Shown: positions 24,543 to 34,233 of the stretch, piece after piece | How the letters are laid out: each line of letters begins with the position of its first letter | How positions within the stretch are numbered: position 1 is the stretch's first letter | Assembly: GCA_964472295.1 (NCBI GenBank) | Contig: CAYYJQ010000001.1 | Location: 1 to 64,000, forward strand | Source of the DNA: JAJRZX01 sp964472295 | Lineage (GTDB): Bacteria > Desulfobacterota > GWC2-55-46 > JADFVP01 | Direction of reading: 5' to 3' | Length of the DNA stretch: 64,000 nucleotides | Made by a program: the position numbers and the translations under genes | The notes under the pieces: model-generated | What the model was told of the DNA's origin: nothing | Databases searched by the model: none | The model's input: only the letters and a program-made list of their open reading frames with translations

Positions 24543-26264
24543 ATGGAGACAAGTGCCTGGGCCGGCGACAAGAAGGAGACCACGAGGAGGCGGGACCTTC
24601 TCATCGTCGCCGTCGTCACCGCGGCCCTTCTCATACCCTTCTCTGGCAAGGCCTTTCACATAGACGACACGCTCTTTGTCTGGGCGGCGCGCCATATAGT
24701 AGAAAGACCCTTTCCCTTCTACTGGTTCGACGTGAACTGGTACGGCTCTGACATGGCCATGTATCAGGTCATGAAAAACCCGCCTCTTACATCCTACTTC
24801 ATCGCCATGGCCGCCTCCATTCTTGGCTGGTCCGAGAGGGCCCTGCACTTTGCCTTTCTCGTCCCGGCAATTAGCCTCGGCCTTGCCATATACCTCATAG
24901 CCGAGCGCCTTACGCACCTTCCCCTCGTTGCGGCCCTCTCTGCCATCATAACGCCTGTCTTTCTCGTCTCCGGCACCACGGTAATGAGCGATGTCCTCAT
25001 GCTGAACTTCTGGTGCTGGGCCGTGTATCTATGGATAAGGGGCTCTGACAAAAAACATCTACACCTTATGCTCATTGCCGGGTTCCTAATCGCCGTTGCC
25101 ACGCTCACCAAGTACTATGCCATGTCGCTTCTGCCGCTCCTCGGCCTGTACTCATTATATAGAAGGGACAGACTGCGGCTCTGGGTGCCTGCCCTCGTAC
25201 TCGCCGCGGCCCTGCTCATAGGATACCAGGTCCTTACAAAAGAAGTCTACGGCAGGGGGCTTCTCCTTGACGCCGCGGCCTATGCGAGCAACGTAGGGCC
25301 AACGCTTGTTGGGAACAAGATTGAAAAGGTCTTTGTCGGACTCGCCTTCACGGGCGGATGCCTCATGACAGTTCTCTTTTACACTGGCTTTGTCTGGGGA
25401 AAAAAGGCCCTCATCTTCTGGTCTCTACTCTTCGTGGCCCTAATACCATTTATTGCCCACACAGAGTCACTTGAGAGGTTCCTCCACCATACAGGGCAGG
25501 GCCAGTTGGACTGGGGATACGTGGCCCAGGTCTCGCTATTTGTAGTGGCCGGGCTCGGTCTTCTCGTACTTGGCATAAGGGACTTTTTACAGACAAGAGA
25601 AGCAGGGTCTCTCCTGCTTCTCTTATGGATTTTCGGCACATTCGTATTCGCGGCCTTCGTGAACTGGACGAACAACGGACGCTCAAACCTGCCAATGATA
25701 CCTGCCGCAGGCATCCTTGTTGCCAGGGCCCTGGAGCGAAGACACGCAGAGGCAATACACAACAAGAAGTGGCTCCTCTTTATCCCCCTTGCGCCGGCCC
25801 TTGTCCTCTCGCTCATGGTCGCATACGCTGACTATGCCTTCGCCAATTCCGCGCGCTCGGCGGCGCGCCTCATAAAGACAAGGTACATTGAGCGCGGCGA
25901 AAGGGTTTGGTTTCAGGGGCACTGGGGATTTCAGTACTACATGGAGGCCTTTGGGGCAAGGCCACTTGACAGGAATAGGCCCGGCCTCGGAGCCGGAGAT
26001 ATAGTGGTGAGGGCAGAGAACAACTCCAACACTTCCAACATGCCGGAACAATTATTTGTCACCACCCTCCTTGATATTATAAAAAATCCCCTGCCCCGCC
26101 CTATCGCCGTAATGTCCTTCAGGCCAAAAGCCGCGGGGTTTTATTCGAGCGTCTTCGGCACACTGCCCTTTGTCCTGGGGCACACGGAAAACGACGTTTA
26201 CAGGGTAATGCGCCTTGAGGGCCCAAGGCTGATAAGAAGACCGCCATCGAGGTCCATTGAGTAG
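24543..26264 (+). CDS. GT-C fold membrane glycosyltransferase (ArnT/PMT-like)
   Basis: A 573-residue protein with roughly 11-12 membrane segments. The first periplasmic loop carries the acidic motif FHIDDTLFVWAARHI, the catalytic-Asp signature of GT39/GT83-type enzymes that use polyprenyl-phosphate sugars. A soluble periplasmic tail begins after ~residue 440 (RGERVWFQGHWGFQYYMEAFG). It probably transfers a sugar to lipid A, a polysaccharide or a protein; the acceptor is unknown. No ribosome binding site precedes the start, in agreement with the promoter lying just upstream. Confidence 0.83.
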   Translation: METSAWAGDKKETTRRRDLLIVAVVTAALLIPFSGKAFHIDDTLFVWAARHIVERPFPFYWFDVNWYGSDMAMYQVMKNPPLTSYFIAMAASILGWSERALHFAFLVPAISLGLAIYLIAERLTHLPLVAALSAIITPVFLVSGTTVMSDVLMLNFWCWAVYLWIRGSDKKHLHLMLIAGFLIAVATLTKYYAMSLLPLLGLYSLYRRDRLRLWVPALVLAAALLIGYQVLTKEVYGRGLLLDAAAYASNVGPTLVGNKIEKVFVGLAFTGGCLMTVLFYTGFVWGKKALIFWSLLFVALIPFIAHTESLERFLHHTGQGQLDWGYVAQVSLFVVAGLGLLVLGIRDFLQTREAGSLLLLLWIFGTFVFAAFVNWTNNGRSNLPMIPAAGILVARALERRHAEAIHNKKWLLFIPLAPALVLSLMVAYADYAFANSARSAARLIKTRYIERGERVWFQGHWGFQYYMEAFGARPLDRNRPGLGAGDIVVRAENNSNTSNMPEQLFVTTLLDIIKNPLPRPIAVMSFRPKAAGFYSSVFGTLPFVLGHTENDVYRVMRLEGPRLIRRPPSRSIE

Positions 26265-26280
26265 CCCGGATAGAGTGGGC

Positions 26281-26310
26281 TTTACAAGGCGTGTCAATGG
26301 ACTATATAAT
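26281..26310 (+). promoter_or_regulatory. Promoter upstream of the radical SAM-ArsM gene
   Basis: TTTACA (26281-26286), 18-base spacer, TATAAT (26305-26310). It leaves a ~290-base leader before the ATG at 26608, which contains two dispersed hairpins; the leader may be regulatory. Confidence 0.55.
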
Positions 26311-26497
26311 CATATGTAAGGAAGATTACTTTCTTGCATTGCCCGCGGATGTTAGACTAATGAATATGACTCCCAAGGCCCTTAGGCGGAGGGTGGCCTT
26401 GCGCTTACATTGGTTTTCTTTGGCGGAATTCCTCGGCGGCAGGGAGTATGTGCCTCTTTAAGAATCAGTGCGACAGGCCCCGCAACCCTATCAAAAA

Positions 26498-26564
26498 ACT
26501 TTCTTTTTTCCAAAAGAAAGTGGAAGGTCTTCTTTGTCTTACTTTCTTTTTCAAGAGAAAGTAA
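26498..26564 (+). repeat. Dispersed hairpin repeat, copy 4 (double)
   Basis: Hairpin one: ACTTTCTTTT (26498-26507), loop TTCC, AAAAGAAAGT (26512-26521). Hairpin two: TTACTTTCT (26539-26547) and AGAAAGTAA (26556-26564). A flank word GGTTTTCTTTG also occurs at 26412. All lie in the leader of the radical SAM-ArsM gene. Confidence 0.75.
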
Positions 26565-26607
26565 TATATCTTTTTTCATTTTTGCATTCTCATTTGAGGA
26601 GAGTCTC

Positions 26608-28467
26608 ATGAAAATAAAGCCGGCAACTCTGGTGGAGGCGCCCCTTACGGGTCTCTCGACCTTATGGTTTCAGGTCTCTGGCACGCTCTGCAATCTCAAG
26701 TGTTCTCATTGTTTCATAAGCTGCGGGCCAGGCGTAAGGCGTCACGCCATGCTTACAAGGGAGTCGATTGACCGCCACCTCGAAGAGGCCCGGGCAACGG
26801 GCATAAGGGACATTTACCTTACGGGCGGCGAACCCCTTCTTAACCCCGAGATAATGGGCATCGTGGAAGACGCCCTTGGGGACGCCGATGTAACGCTTCT
26901 TACCAATGCCACACTCATTACAGGCGAAGTTGCCAAGAGGTTTTGCGAGATAGCGGACGCCGCTCCTCACGGACTCACCTTCCGGGTAAGCATGGAGAGC
27001 CCCGTGGAAGAAGAGAACGACAGTGTGCGCGGCAAGGGCGCCTTCAGGCGCGCGTCCAAGGGGATCAAGAACCTTATTGACACTGGCTTTGAGCCCATAA
27101 TCACGACCACGGCCCTTGAGGGCGCGGGGCCCTGCAAGGAGGCCTTCGAGGACTGGCTCCGTGGGCTTGGCTCAAGGGAGGCGCGTGTGAAGATACTCCC
27201 GCTTCTACGCCTCGGCAGGGGCGGCGAGAACTTCAGGCCCTATGGTGAGGATGAGCGTCTCGATGAAAAGGCCCTCGCCTCCATGGATCTACGAGGTCTT
27301 CAGTGCGCGAGCGCGCGGATGATTACCTCAGAGGGGGTCTTTGCCTGCCCCATACTCATAGACGACCCAGCGGCGAGGATGGGTGATACGCTCGGGGAAT
27401 CATTGAGGCCCACGGGCCTTACGTCCCCTGCCTGCTACACCTGCGTAGTCGAGGGTCTCAGTTGCTCAAATACGTCTTCAGGGTGTTGCGGCACTGAGAC
27501 GCGGCGCGAAGAGGTCCGTTCATTTTACGGGGCCGCCGCCGTCACGCCAAAGGCCGAGCTCTGCTGTCCCACGGGATACTCAGACGTTGACACCTCTCAT
27601 ATACCGCAAGAGGTCCTTGACGTTGCCTACGGGTGCGCAAGCCCCGTAACCCTATCGGGCCTGCGTAAGGGTGAGACCATGCTGGACCTTGGCGCAGGCG
27701 CGGGCATAGACTGCTTCATAGCCTCGAAGATAACGGGGCCGGAGGGCAGGGTCATCGGCATTGACATGACTGATGAGATGCTCGAAAAGGCGGGTAAGAA
27801 CAAGGTCAAGGTGGCAGGCAGCCTTGGATACGAGAACGTGGAGTTCAGGAAGGGTTTTCTTGAGGAAATACCCGCTGAGGAGGGAAGCATTGACCTTGTC
27901 ACATCAAACTGCGTCATAAACCTCACGGCAGACAAGGCCCCTGTCTTCAGAGAGATATACAGGATACTGAAAGACAACGGGCGCTTCGTCATATCGGACA
28001 TTATCTCCGAGATCCCCGTGCCCCCTTCCATGCGCGCTGACAGCGAACTCTGGGGCGAGTGCATATCAGGCGCCCTTACTACAGAAGAGTTTATCTCCCT
28101 TGCGAAAGAGGCTGGTTTCCATGGCATCAGACTCCTCTCGGAGACCTTTTACAGGGAGGCCGGCGGCATATCCTTTTTTTCCATTACCTTTGAGGGCCGC
28201 AAGCAGATAAAGGGTGATAAATGCCTGTACCTCGGCCACGAGGCAACCTACAGGGGCCCCTTTGATAGTGTTACCGACGATGAGGGACATGAGTTCCCCC
28301 GTGGAGTCTCCATAGAGGTATGCACAGACACGGCAAGGAGGCTCTCGTCGCCACCCTACAGGGGGCTCTTCACCATAACCGGGCCAACTGGCGAGAAAGA
28401 TTACGAGGCCCGGACCTGCGCCCCTGATGGCGAAGACGCCAGTGGCGGAAAGAAGGGCTGTTGCTGA
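26608..28467 (+). CDS. Radical SAM / arsenite methyltransferase (ArsM-like) fusion protein
   Basis: A 619-residue fusion. Residues 1-~290 are a MoaA-like radical SAM domain: Cys28, Cys32, Cys35 (CNLKCSHC) bind the [4Fe-4S] cluster and GGEP (73-76) the methionine amine. A SPASM-like cysteine region follows (CASARM, ACYTCVVEGLSCSN, GCCGT, about 275-310). Residues ~310-540 form an ArsM-type methyltransferase with SAM motif LDLGAGAGIDC (~358) and cysteines 319/320, 343, 435 (SNCVINL) and 485 (GECISGAL), matching the four-cysteine spacing of arsenite methyltransferases. An ~80-residue tail ends in GCC. Start ATG 26608 has GAGGAGAG upstream. Product could be an organoarsenical or other modified thiophilic substrate. 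Confidence 0.85.
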   Translation: MKIKPATLVEAPLTGLSTLWFQVSGTLCNLKCSHCFISCGPGVRRHAMLTRESIDRHLEEARATGIRDIYLTGGEPLLNPEIMGIVEDALGDADVTLLTNATLITGEVAKRFCEIADAAPHGLTFRVSMESPVEEENDSVRGKGAFRRASKGIKNLIDTGFEPIITTTALEGAGPCKEAFEDWLRGLGSREARVKILPLLRLGRGGENFRPYGEDERLDEKALASMDLRGLQCASARMITSEGVFACPILIDDPAARMGDTLGESLRPTGLTSPACYTCVVEGLSCSNTSSGCCGTETRREEVRSFYGAAAVTPKAELCCPTGYSDVDTSHIPQEVLDVAYGCASPVTLSGLRKGETMLDLGAGAGIDCFIASKITGPEGRVIGIDMTDEMLEKAGKNKVKVAGSLGYENVEFRKGFLEEIPAEEGSIDLVTSNCVINLTADKAPVFREIYRILKDNGRFVISDIISEIPVPPSMRADSELWGECISGALTTEEFISLAKEAGFHGIRLLSETFYREAGGISFFSITFEGRKQIKGDKCLYLGHEATYRGPFDSVTDDEGHEFPRGVSIEVCTDTARRLSSPPYRGLFTITGPTGEKDYEARTCAPDGEDASGGKKGCC

Positions 28468-28522
28468 GCGGCCTTGCCCGCAAGTCCGCCTGCCAGAGAG
28501 GCAAATCCGGCATAGGCATAAT

Positions 28523-29776
28523 ATGGAAAGCCTTGAAAAAAGCCTGTTCTCCAGGCTCCTCTCCCCATGCCTTGCCATCATCTTCCTTGTTATAATTCCA
28601 TTCATGACAGGCCCGGCGCTTGGGGCGGGCGGGGATGAATGGCCAACGGAGTTCAAGGCCTGGCTAAGGGCCCTCACCTACAAAGACGAAGATCCCGCAG
28701 ACCTCGGGACCCCGGTAACACCAGAGGGCCAGCGGCTGATTGAAAGATTCCGGCCAAGGGTCTTTATCGCGCCAGGGGGACGTATGCCCGTTGACTTTTA
28801 CGGGTTTTATCTCCCCAATACCGTTGTAAGGGACGGTGCCGGAGATATTGTAAAGGAATCTCCCTCAAGGGCATATCTAAAGAAAATAGAGAGGCGCGCC
28901 GGGTGGTGCCTTGACTACAGGGGGCCAGATAGTCCCTGCGACAAGGAGGACTGCAAGGGCTACGTCGGCGCGGGCTATGGAAGGCTCTATAGGGAGACGG
29001 CCCGCTTTCGCACGGGCGCGGGCGTAAAGGAAGTGCCCGTCACTATCCTCAAGTACAACTTCGCCTTTACCTACAGCGGGCTTCCGGCAGAGATAGGGGG
29101 GATAAAAGAGACCCTCGCGGGCCTTGTCCTTGATCCCTCAAGGGTTCACGAGTTGGACATACACGGGGCAGTGCAGGTGGTGCTCAGCGACAGAGGCCGG
29201 CCCCTGGTACTCCTTCTTGCCCAGCACAACTACTTCAGGAGTTACGTTTTCGGCGTGGACATCCCCGAAATACCGACAGATGGCCATGCAAAGATATGCT
29301 TTGCCCTCCGTTCCAACGAGCCCTACCCCTGCCCGGGCGGGAATAAACCCGCGCGCCTGCGCACCGTTGGAAACCCCGTGAACATAAGTTATGTAATAGA
29401 CGGCACCGGGCGGCCCCTTTTCTCCGGCGAGGACCTTGTATACGGTCCTGAAGGCGGGGCCAAGGAGGCCGCTTACTCACTTGAGTTCCTGCCCTCAAAA
29501 GACCCGCTCTACGTAAGCTGGATACCCCTTGGCAACAGGGAAAAGGTGCTCTACTTCCTGAGATTTTACAGGACCGGGCCCCCTGGCATGGACCTCAACA
29601 CCTGGCCCGAACTCAGGAAATACTCTGACATCATGCAGTTCTGGTATCTTCGCGACGGCTCCCGCGAAGACGCGGCCCTTATGCAGGAGGCCTTCAGGAC
29701 CTTTACGGACGTGGACTTTGAGAGCGTGCTCACCCACAACGGGGCGAGGCTTTATGATGCGCTTTTTGGCAAGTGA
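28523..29776 (+). CDS. Exported protein of unknown function
   Basis: A 417-residue protein that I do not recognise. It has an N-terminal hydrophobic segment (LLSPCLAIIFLVIIPFM) ending TGPALGAGGDEW, likely a signal peptide. Conserved-looking stretches include RPRVFIAPGGRMPVDFYGFYLP, the cysteine cluster GWCLDYRGPDSPCDKEDC (near residues 125-142), HELDIHGAVQVVL and LAQHNYFRSYVFG. It begins 55 bases after the radical SAM-ArsM gene and is likely co-transcribed. I place the start at the ATG at 28523; no strong ribosome binding site is present, and an in-frame upstream start inside the previous gene is possible. Confidence 0.7.
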   Translation: MESLEKSLFSRLLSPCLAIIFLVIIPFMTGPALGAGGDEWPTEFKAWLRALTYKDEDPADLGTPVTPEGQRLIERFRPRVFIAPGGRMPVDFYGFYLPNTVVRDGAGDIVKESPSRAYLKKIERRAGWCLDYRGPDSPCDKEDCKGYVGAGYGRLYRETARFRTGAGVKEVPVTILKYNFAFTYSGLPAEIGGIKETLAGLVLDPSRVHELDIHGAVQVVLSDRGRPLVLLLAQHNYFRSYVFGVDIPEIPTDGHAKICFALRSNEPYPCPGGNKPARLRTVGNPVNISYVIDGTGRPLFSGEDLVYGPEGGAKEAAYSLEFLPSKDPLYVSWIPLGNREKVLYFLRFYRTGPPGMDLNTWPELRKYSDIMQFWYLRDGSREDAALMQEAFRTFTDVDFESVLTHNGARLYDALFGK

Positions 29777-29925
29777 GTGGGGCGCTTTGCCCCTGAGAAG
29801 TGAGGTCCCCTGATTCAAGAGGTCTGAGGCCCTTTCCCTGATGGGCGGGTGCCATAGAAATGGCTTGACTTGTCCCTTTACTGCATGTTAATTATTTAAA
29901 AATACAGATAAATAAGGGGACTTCC

Positions 29926-31290
29926 ATGATAAAGACCATTCTTCTCGCTGACGACAGCATCACCATGCAGAAGGTCATAAGGCTCACCTTTGCCTCGGGC
30001 GGATACGAGATAACCACTGCCGACAACGGCGACGAGGCCATCAGAAAGGCCGAGGAGACAAGGCCCAATATAGTCCTTGTAGACGCCGCCCTTCCGGGCA
30101 GGGACGGCTATGAGGTCTGCGAGGCCATAAAGAACAACCCCAGCCTCAAGAACACGCCTGTCATGATACTTGCCGGGACCTTTAACCCCCTTGACGAAAA
30201 CCTCGCGAAAAAGGCCGGGGCCGACGACTCCATTATAAAGCCCTTTGAGTCAAAACACCTCGTAGAGAAGGTGGAGCATCTGTTCAGGATGTACCCCCCC
30301 TCTGAAAAAGAGGCAGAGCCAGGGTACTCCACTGCCGCCACGGGCGCAAACCTCAGCGGCTGGGCCGAGGACGACATCATAAGGGCCCCCGAGCCCCAGG
30401 ACCTCAGCGCCGATAGGGGAGAAGGGGAGCAAGGGGCCGTGGTTCATGGGGATAGCGAGTTCGAGGATATAAGCGTGGGCACGGAAGAAGAGACCGTATC
30501 CACCGGGACCGCGCATAAAGAAGATGAAGAATCCCTTCCTCTCATGGAGACGCCCCATGGCGAATCAGAGGGCGAGGACGGCTTTGACATAGAGGGTTTT
30601 GAGATAAACCCCTTTAAGTCCGGACCACTTCGCGAAGAGCCGGCCCTTGAGAAAAAAGAAGAAGGCGCCACAGAAGAGTGGGGCATAGACGAAGAGGACG
30701 TCATAGGCTTTGGGGACCTCGAGCCCGAAGATGAACTGCGGCAGGAAGAAGATCTTATCGATAGAGAAGAGGGGCAGGAGGAAGTAGAGACTGCCGGGGC
30801 CGAGGAAGAAGGACAAGAAGAAAAATTAGAGGGCACTGAAGGCGAAGGAGCCGGGCCCGTTGAGGAGGAGCCCTCTCTCTCTGAAGAAGAAACCTGCGAA
30901 GAAGAGGAGGCACTAAGCGCTGAGGAGATTGAGGAGGGGCCTTCAGGGGAAGAAGGGACTCTAAGGGGAGAGACGGCAGAGGAAGAAGAGGAAGCCAGCG
31001 AGTCCCGGGAAGAACCCCTGGCCCAGGAGGGGCCTTGCGCGTCTGAAGAGGAACCCTGCGAGGCAGAAGGCCTGGAGGAGGAAGAACCCCTGACCTCTGA
31101 GGAAGATACAGGCGCCGCTCCCGTCCCTGAAGAGACTGAGGCCGCAACTGAAGAGGCCATACGCCAGATGGTGAGAAAGGCTACCATAGAGGTAATAGAA
31201 GAAGTAGTAAGAGACGTTGTGCCCGGGCTCATGAAAAAGGCCATGGAAGATGAGATTGAGCGCATAAAGGAGGCCATAAGAAAGGCCTGA
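29926..31290 (+). CDS. Response regulator with long acidic linker and amphipathic C-terminal helix
   Basis: A 454-residue protein. Residues 1-~122 are a receiver domain (Asp9, Asp10, phospho-acceptor Asp53 in LVDAALPGRDGYE, Lys in SIIKPFES). Residues ~135-390 are very rich in Glu and poor in complexity. The last ~50 residues (EEAIRQMVRKATIEVIEEVV, then VPGLMKKAMEDEIERIKEAI) form an amphipathic helix pair like those ending Myxococcus and Geobacter FrzZ/RomR-type response regulators. Such proteins localise to a pole or partner complex. A tight ribosome site AGGGGA precedes the ATG. Confidence 0.82.
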   Translation: MIKTILLADDSITMQKVIRLTFASGGYEITTADNGDEAIRKAEETRPNIVLVDAALPGRDGYEVCEAIKNNPSLKNTPVMILAGTFNPLDENLAKKAGADDSIIKPFESKHLVEKVEHLFRMYPPSEKEAEPGYSTAATGANLSGWAEDDIIRAPEPQDLSADRGEGEQGAVVHGDSEFEDISVGTEEETVSTGTAHKEDEESLPLMETPHGESEGEDGFDIEGFEINPFKSGPLREEPALEKKEEGATEEWGIDEEDVIGFGDLEPEDELRQEEDLIDREEGQEEVETAGAEEEGQEEKLEGTEGEGAGPVEEEPSLSEEETCEEEEALSAEEIEEGPSGEEGTLRGETAEEEEEASESREEPLAQEGPCASEEEPCEAEGLEEEEPLTSEEDTGAAPVPEETEAATEEAIRQMVRKATIEVIEEVVRDVVPGLMKKAMEDEIERIKEAIRKA

Positions 31291-31533
31291 ACCAATTGCA
31301 CCCCTCCCCCCCTCCCCCCGTATTATCTGGCGGCGCCCTCTTGTATATTCAAAGTCCATTTACTCTATTCTGCCCGTAAGAGCAATGCCGGGTTCTCAGG
31401 ACCTTCCTTTGGAAAAAGAACGTCCATGCGCCCCATCGCGCGCAAATGACGTCAAAAACAGCGGGCATTAGAGGCCTTTTTGTGATAAGTTCTTAACCCT
31501 TCCCATGGACGCACGGGACCAAGGAAAAAACAT

Positions 31534-34233
31534 ATGAAAAAATCCGATACAGGGGTCCTTGACCCGAGATACAATCCGCTTGACGTGGAAAAGAGGTGGC
31601 TGGGGTACTGGGAAGAGGCGGGGCTCACAAAGGCCGAGGCGACTTCCGAAAAACCCGCCTTCTCCATGGTCATACCGCCCCCGAATATTACGGGGGCCCT
31701 CCACGTGGGACACGCCCTCAACTCCACGCTTCAGGACATTCTGGCAAGATACAGGCGTATGCAAGGCTGCAACGTCCTCTGGGTGCCGGGCATCGACCAC
31801 GCTGGAATAGCCACGCAGAACGTAGTCGAGCGCGGCCTTGCCGAAGAGGGCACTGACCGCCACGCCACGGGCCGCGACCGCTTTATAGAGCGCGTCTGGG
31901 AGTGGAAGGACAAGTACGGCACCACCATACTCAATCAACTTGGCCGCCTCGGGGCCTCCTGCGACTGGTCGCGCCTCCGCTTCACCATGGACGAGGGCCT
32001 CTCAAAGGCCGTGCGCGAGGTATTCGTCACACTCTATGACGAGGGCCTCATCTACCGCGGCGACTACATCATCAACTGGTGCCCGAGGTGCAGGACAGCC
32101 CTCTCGGACCTTGAGGTCAACTTCGATGAAAAAGAGGGCTCTCTCTACTACATGAAGTACCCTGTCGTTGACCCGCCCGAGGGCGGCCCCAAGGCCATAA
32201 TCGTGGCCACAACAAGGCCCGAGACCCTCCTTGGAGACACGGCGGTCGCCGTTAACCCCTCTGATGAGCGGTACGCCCGGCTTATAGGGGAAAGAGTAAA
32301 TCTCCCCTTTACGGGCCGAGACATTCCCGTAATAAAAGACGAGCACGTAAGCACGGAGTTCGGCACAGGGGCCGTGAAGATTACGCCTGCCCACGACTTT
32401 GACGACTTTGAGATGGGTAAGAGGCACGGCCTTGAGTCCATCGCAATAATGGACCCCAAAGGCGTAATGAACGAGCGCGCCGGAAGGTTCGCGGGCCTTG
32501 ACCGCTTCGAGGCCAGGGAAGAGATAATAAAGGCCCTCGGCGAAAAGGGCCTCCTTCAGAAGGTGGAACCGCACAAACTCATGCTCGGCTCGTGCTACAG
32601 GTGCGCAACCGTTGTCGAGCCCACGCTCTCGAAGCAGTGGTTCGTGAACGTAAAGCCCCTTGCCGGCCCGGCCATCAAGGCCGTTGAGGACGGGCGCGTA
32701 AGGTTCATACCAAAGAACTGGGAGAACCTCTACTTTGACTGGATGCGCAACATACGCGACTGGTGCATCTCAAGACAGATATGGTGGGGCCACCGCATTC
32801 CCGCCTGGCACTGCGGTGAATGCTCTCACACTACTGTAGCGAAGATAGACCCGGCGAACTGCGAAAAATGCGGCTCCGCCGAGATAACACAGGACGCCGA
32901 TGTCCTTGACACATGGTTCAGTTCCGCGCTCTGGCCCTTTTCCACCCTTGGCTGGCCCGATAACACCCCGGAATTAAAGACCTTCTACCCCACGGACGTG
33001 CTCTCCACAAGTTTTGACATCATATTTTTCTGGGTGGCGCGCATGATAATGATGGGCCTTAAGTTCATGGGAGACGTACCCTTCCGCGACGTATACATCC
33101 ATGCCCTCATACGCGACTCAGAGGGGCAGAAGATGAGCAAGAGCAAGGGTAATGTCATAGACCCCCTTGTGATGATAGAAGAGTTCGGCACAGATGCCTT
33201 CAGGTTCACCCTTGCCGTGCTCGCGGCGCAGGGCCGGGACATAAAACTCTCCGCCGGGCGCATCGAGGGGTACAGGAACTTCTGCAACAAGATATGGAAC
33301 CTCGCGCGCTTTACGCTCATGAACATCGAGGGGGCCGCGGTGGAGGACACCCTCGATGAAAGCCGCCTAAGCGGCGCCGACAGGTGGATACTTACGCGCC
33401 TTACAAAGACCTCGGAGGGTGTTACCAGGGCCATCGAGGCCTACAGGTTCGACGAGGCCGCGCGCCTGCTTTACGGCTTTGTCTGGCACGAACTCTGCGA
33501 CTGGTATGTTGAACTCTCGAAAAAAGACCTCCGTGGCGAGGGAGGCGGGGGGGAAGGCGGCGGAGAGGAGAGAAAGGCCGCGTCCCTCTCCGTGCTCGTC
33601 TCCGTGCTCAAGGATACGCTGAAACTACTCCACCCCTTCATGCCCTTTATAACCGAGGAAATCCACTCCTTTCTACCGGGCGAATCGGGCTCGCTCCTTG
33701 CCAGTGCATGGCCCACGAAGGGGCCGGTCTTCGAGGCAGAGGCACGGGACATGGAACTCGTCATGGAGATTATAAAGGCCGTCCGTAACATAAAGACCGA
33801 GATGAACGTAGCCCTTAAGACGCCTGTAAATGTATACTGCTTCTCAAAGGGCAGGGCCTCGGCAGGGGCCTTCACAACGGGACTACGGTATATAAGGGAC
33901 CTTGCGGGCGTGGAAGAACTCATAATGAGAGAAGCGGGCGAGGAGCCCCCGGCAAAGTCCATCTCGGCGCGAGCCGGCGAAGGCGGCTCCCTTGTGGAGG
34001 TATTCATCCCCATGGAGGGGCTCGTTGACGTGGAGGTGGAGGGGAAGAGGCTTGAAAAGGCCCTCCTGAAGGTGGCGCGCGAGCATGAATCCCTCTCAAG
34101 GAAACTTGCGAACAGGGCCTTTATCGAGAAGGCACCGCCTGAGATAGTAGAGAAGGAAAGGGTCAGGCTCAGCGGCCTTGAGGAAAAAAAGGCCAGCATC
34201 GAGGCGGGCCTCGCGCGCCTCAAGGACCTTTAG
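31534..34233 (+). CDS. valS: Valyl-tRNA synthetase
   Basis: Charges tRNA-Val. The 899-residue class I enzyme shows PPPNITGALHVGHAL (HVGH 57-60), the editing domain (TTRPETLLGDTAVAVNP), KMSKS at 533-537 and the C-terminal coiled-coil arm (LEKALLKVAREHESLSRKLANR to the end) typical of bacterial ValRS. The length is standard. It starts the plus-strand run valS-nadC-birA. A 243-base spacer precedes it, without a clear promoter. Confidence 0.98.
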   Translation: MKKSDTGVLDPRYNPLDVEKRWLGYWEEAGLTKAEATSEKPAFSMVIPPPNITGALHVGHALNSTLQDILARYRRMQGCNVLWVPGIDHAGIATQNVVERGLAEEGTDRHATGRDRFIERVWEWKDKYGTTILNQLGRLGASCDWSRLRFTMDEGLSKAVREVFVTLYDEGLIYRGDYIINWCPRCRTALSDLEVNFDEKEGSLYYMKYPVVDPPEGGPKAIIVATTRPETLLGDTAVAVNPSDERYARLIGERVNLPFTGRDIPVIKDEHVSTEFGTGAVKITPAHDFDDFEMGKRHGLESIAIMDPKGVMNERAGRFAGLDRFEAREEIIKALGEKGLLQKVEPHKLMLGSCYRCATVVEPTLSKQWFVNVKPLAGPAIKAVEDGRVRFIPKNWENLYFDWMRNIRDWCISRQIWWGHRIPAWHCGECSHTTVAKIDPANCEKCGSAEITQDADVLDTWFSSALWPFSTLGWPDNTPELKTFYPTDVLSTSFDIIFFWVARMIMMGLKFMGDVPFRDVYIHALIRDSEGQKMSKSKGNVIDPLVMIEEFGTDAFRFTLAVLAAQGRDIKLSAGRIEGYRNFCNKIWNLARFTLMNIEGAAVEDTLDESRLSGADRWILTRLTKTSEGVTRAIEAYRFDEAARLLYGFVWHELCDWYVELSKKDLRGEGGGGEGGGEERKAASLSVLVSVLKDTLKLLHPFMPFITEEIHSFLPGESGSLLASAWPTKGPVFEAEARDMELVMEIIKAVRNIKTEMNVALKTPVNVYCFSKGRASAGAFTTGLRYIRDLAGVEELIMREAGEEPPAKSISARAGEGGSLVEVFIPMEGLVDVEVEGKRLEKALLKVAREHESLSRKLANRAFIEKAPPEIVEKERVRLSGLEEKKASIEAGLARLKDL

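Noticed and set aside
30444..31301. Minus-strand Ser-rich open frame of 285 codons
   Set aside because: It is the antisense of the Glu-rich repeat of the response regulator (GAG/GAA becomes CTC/TTC). Low complexity explains its length.
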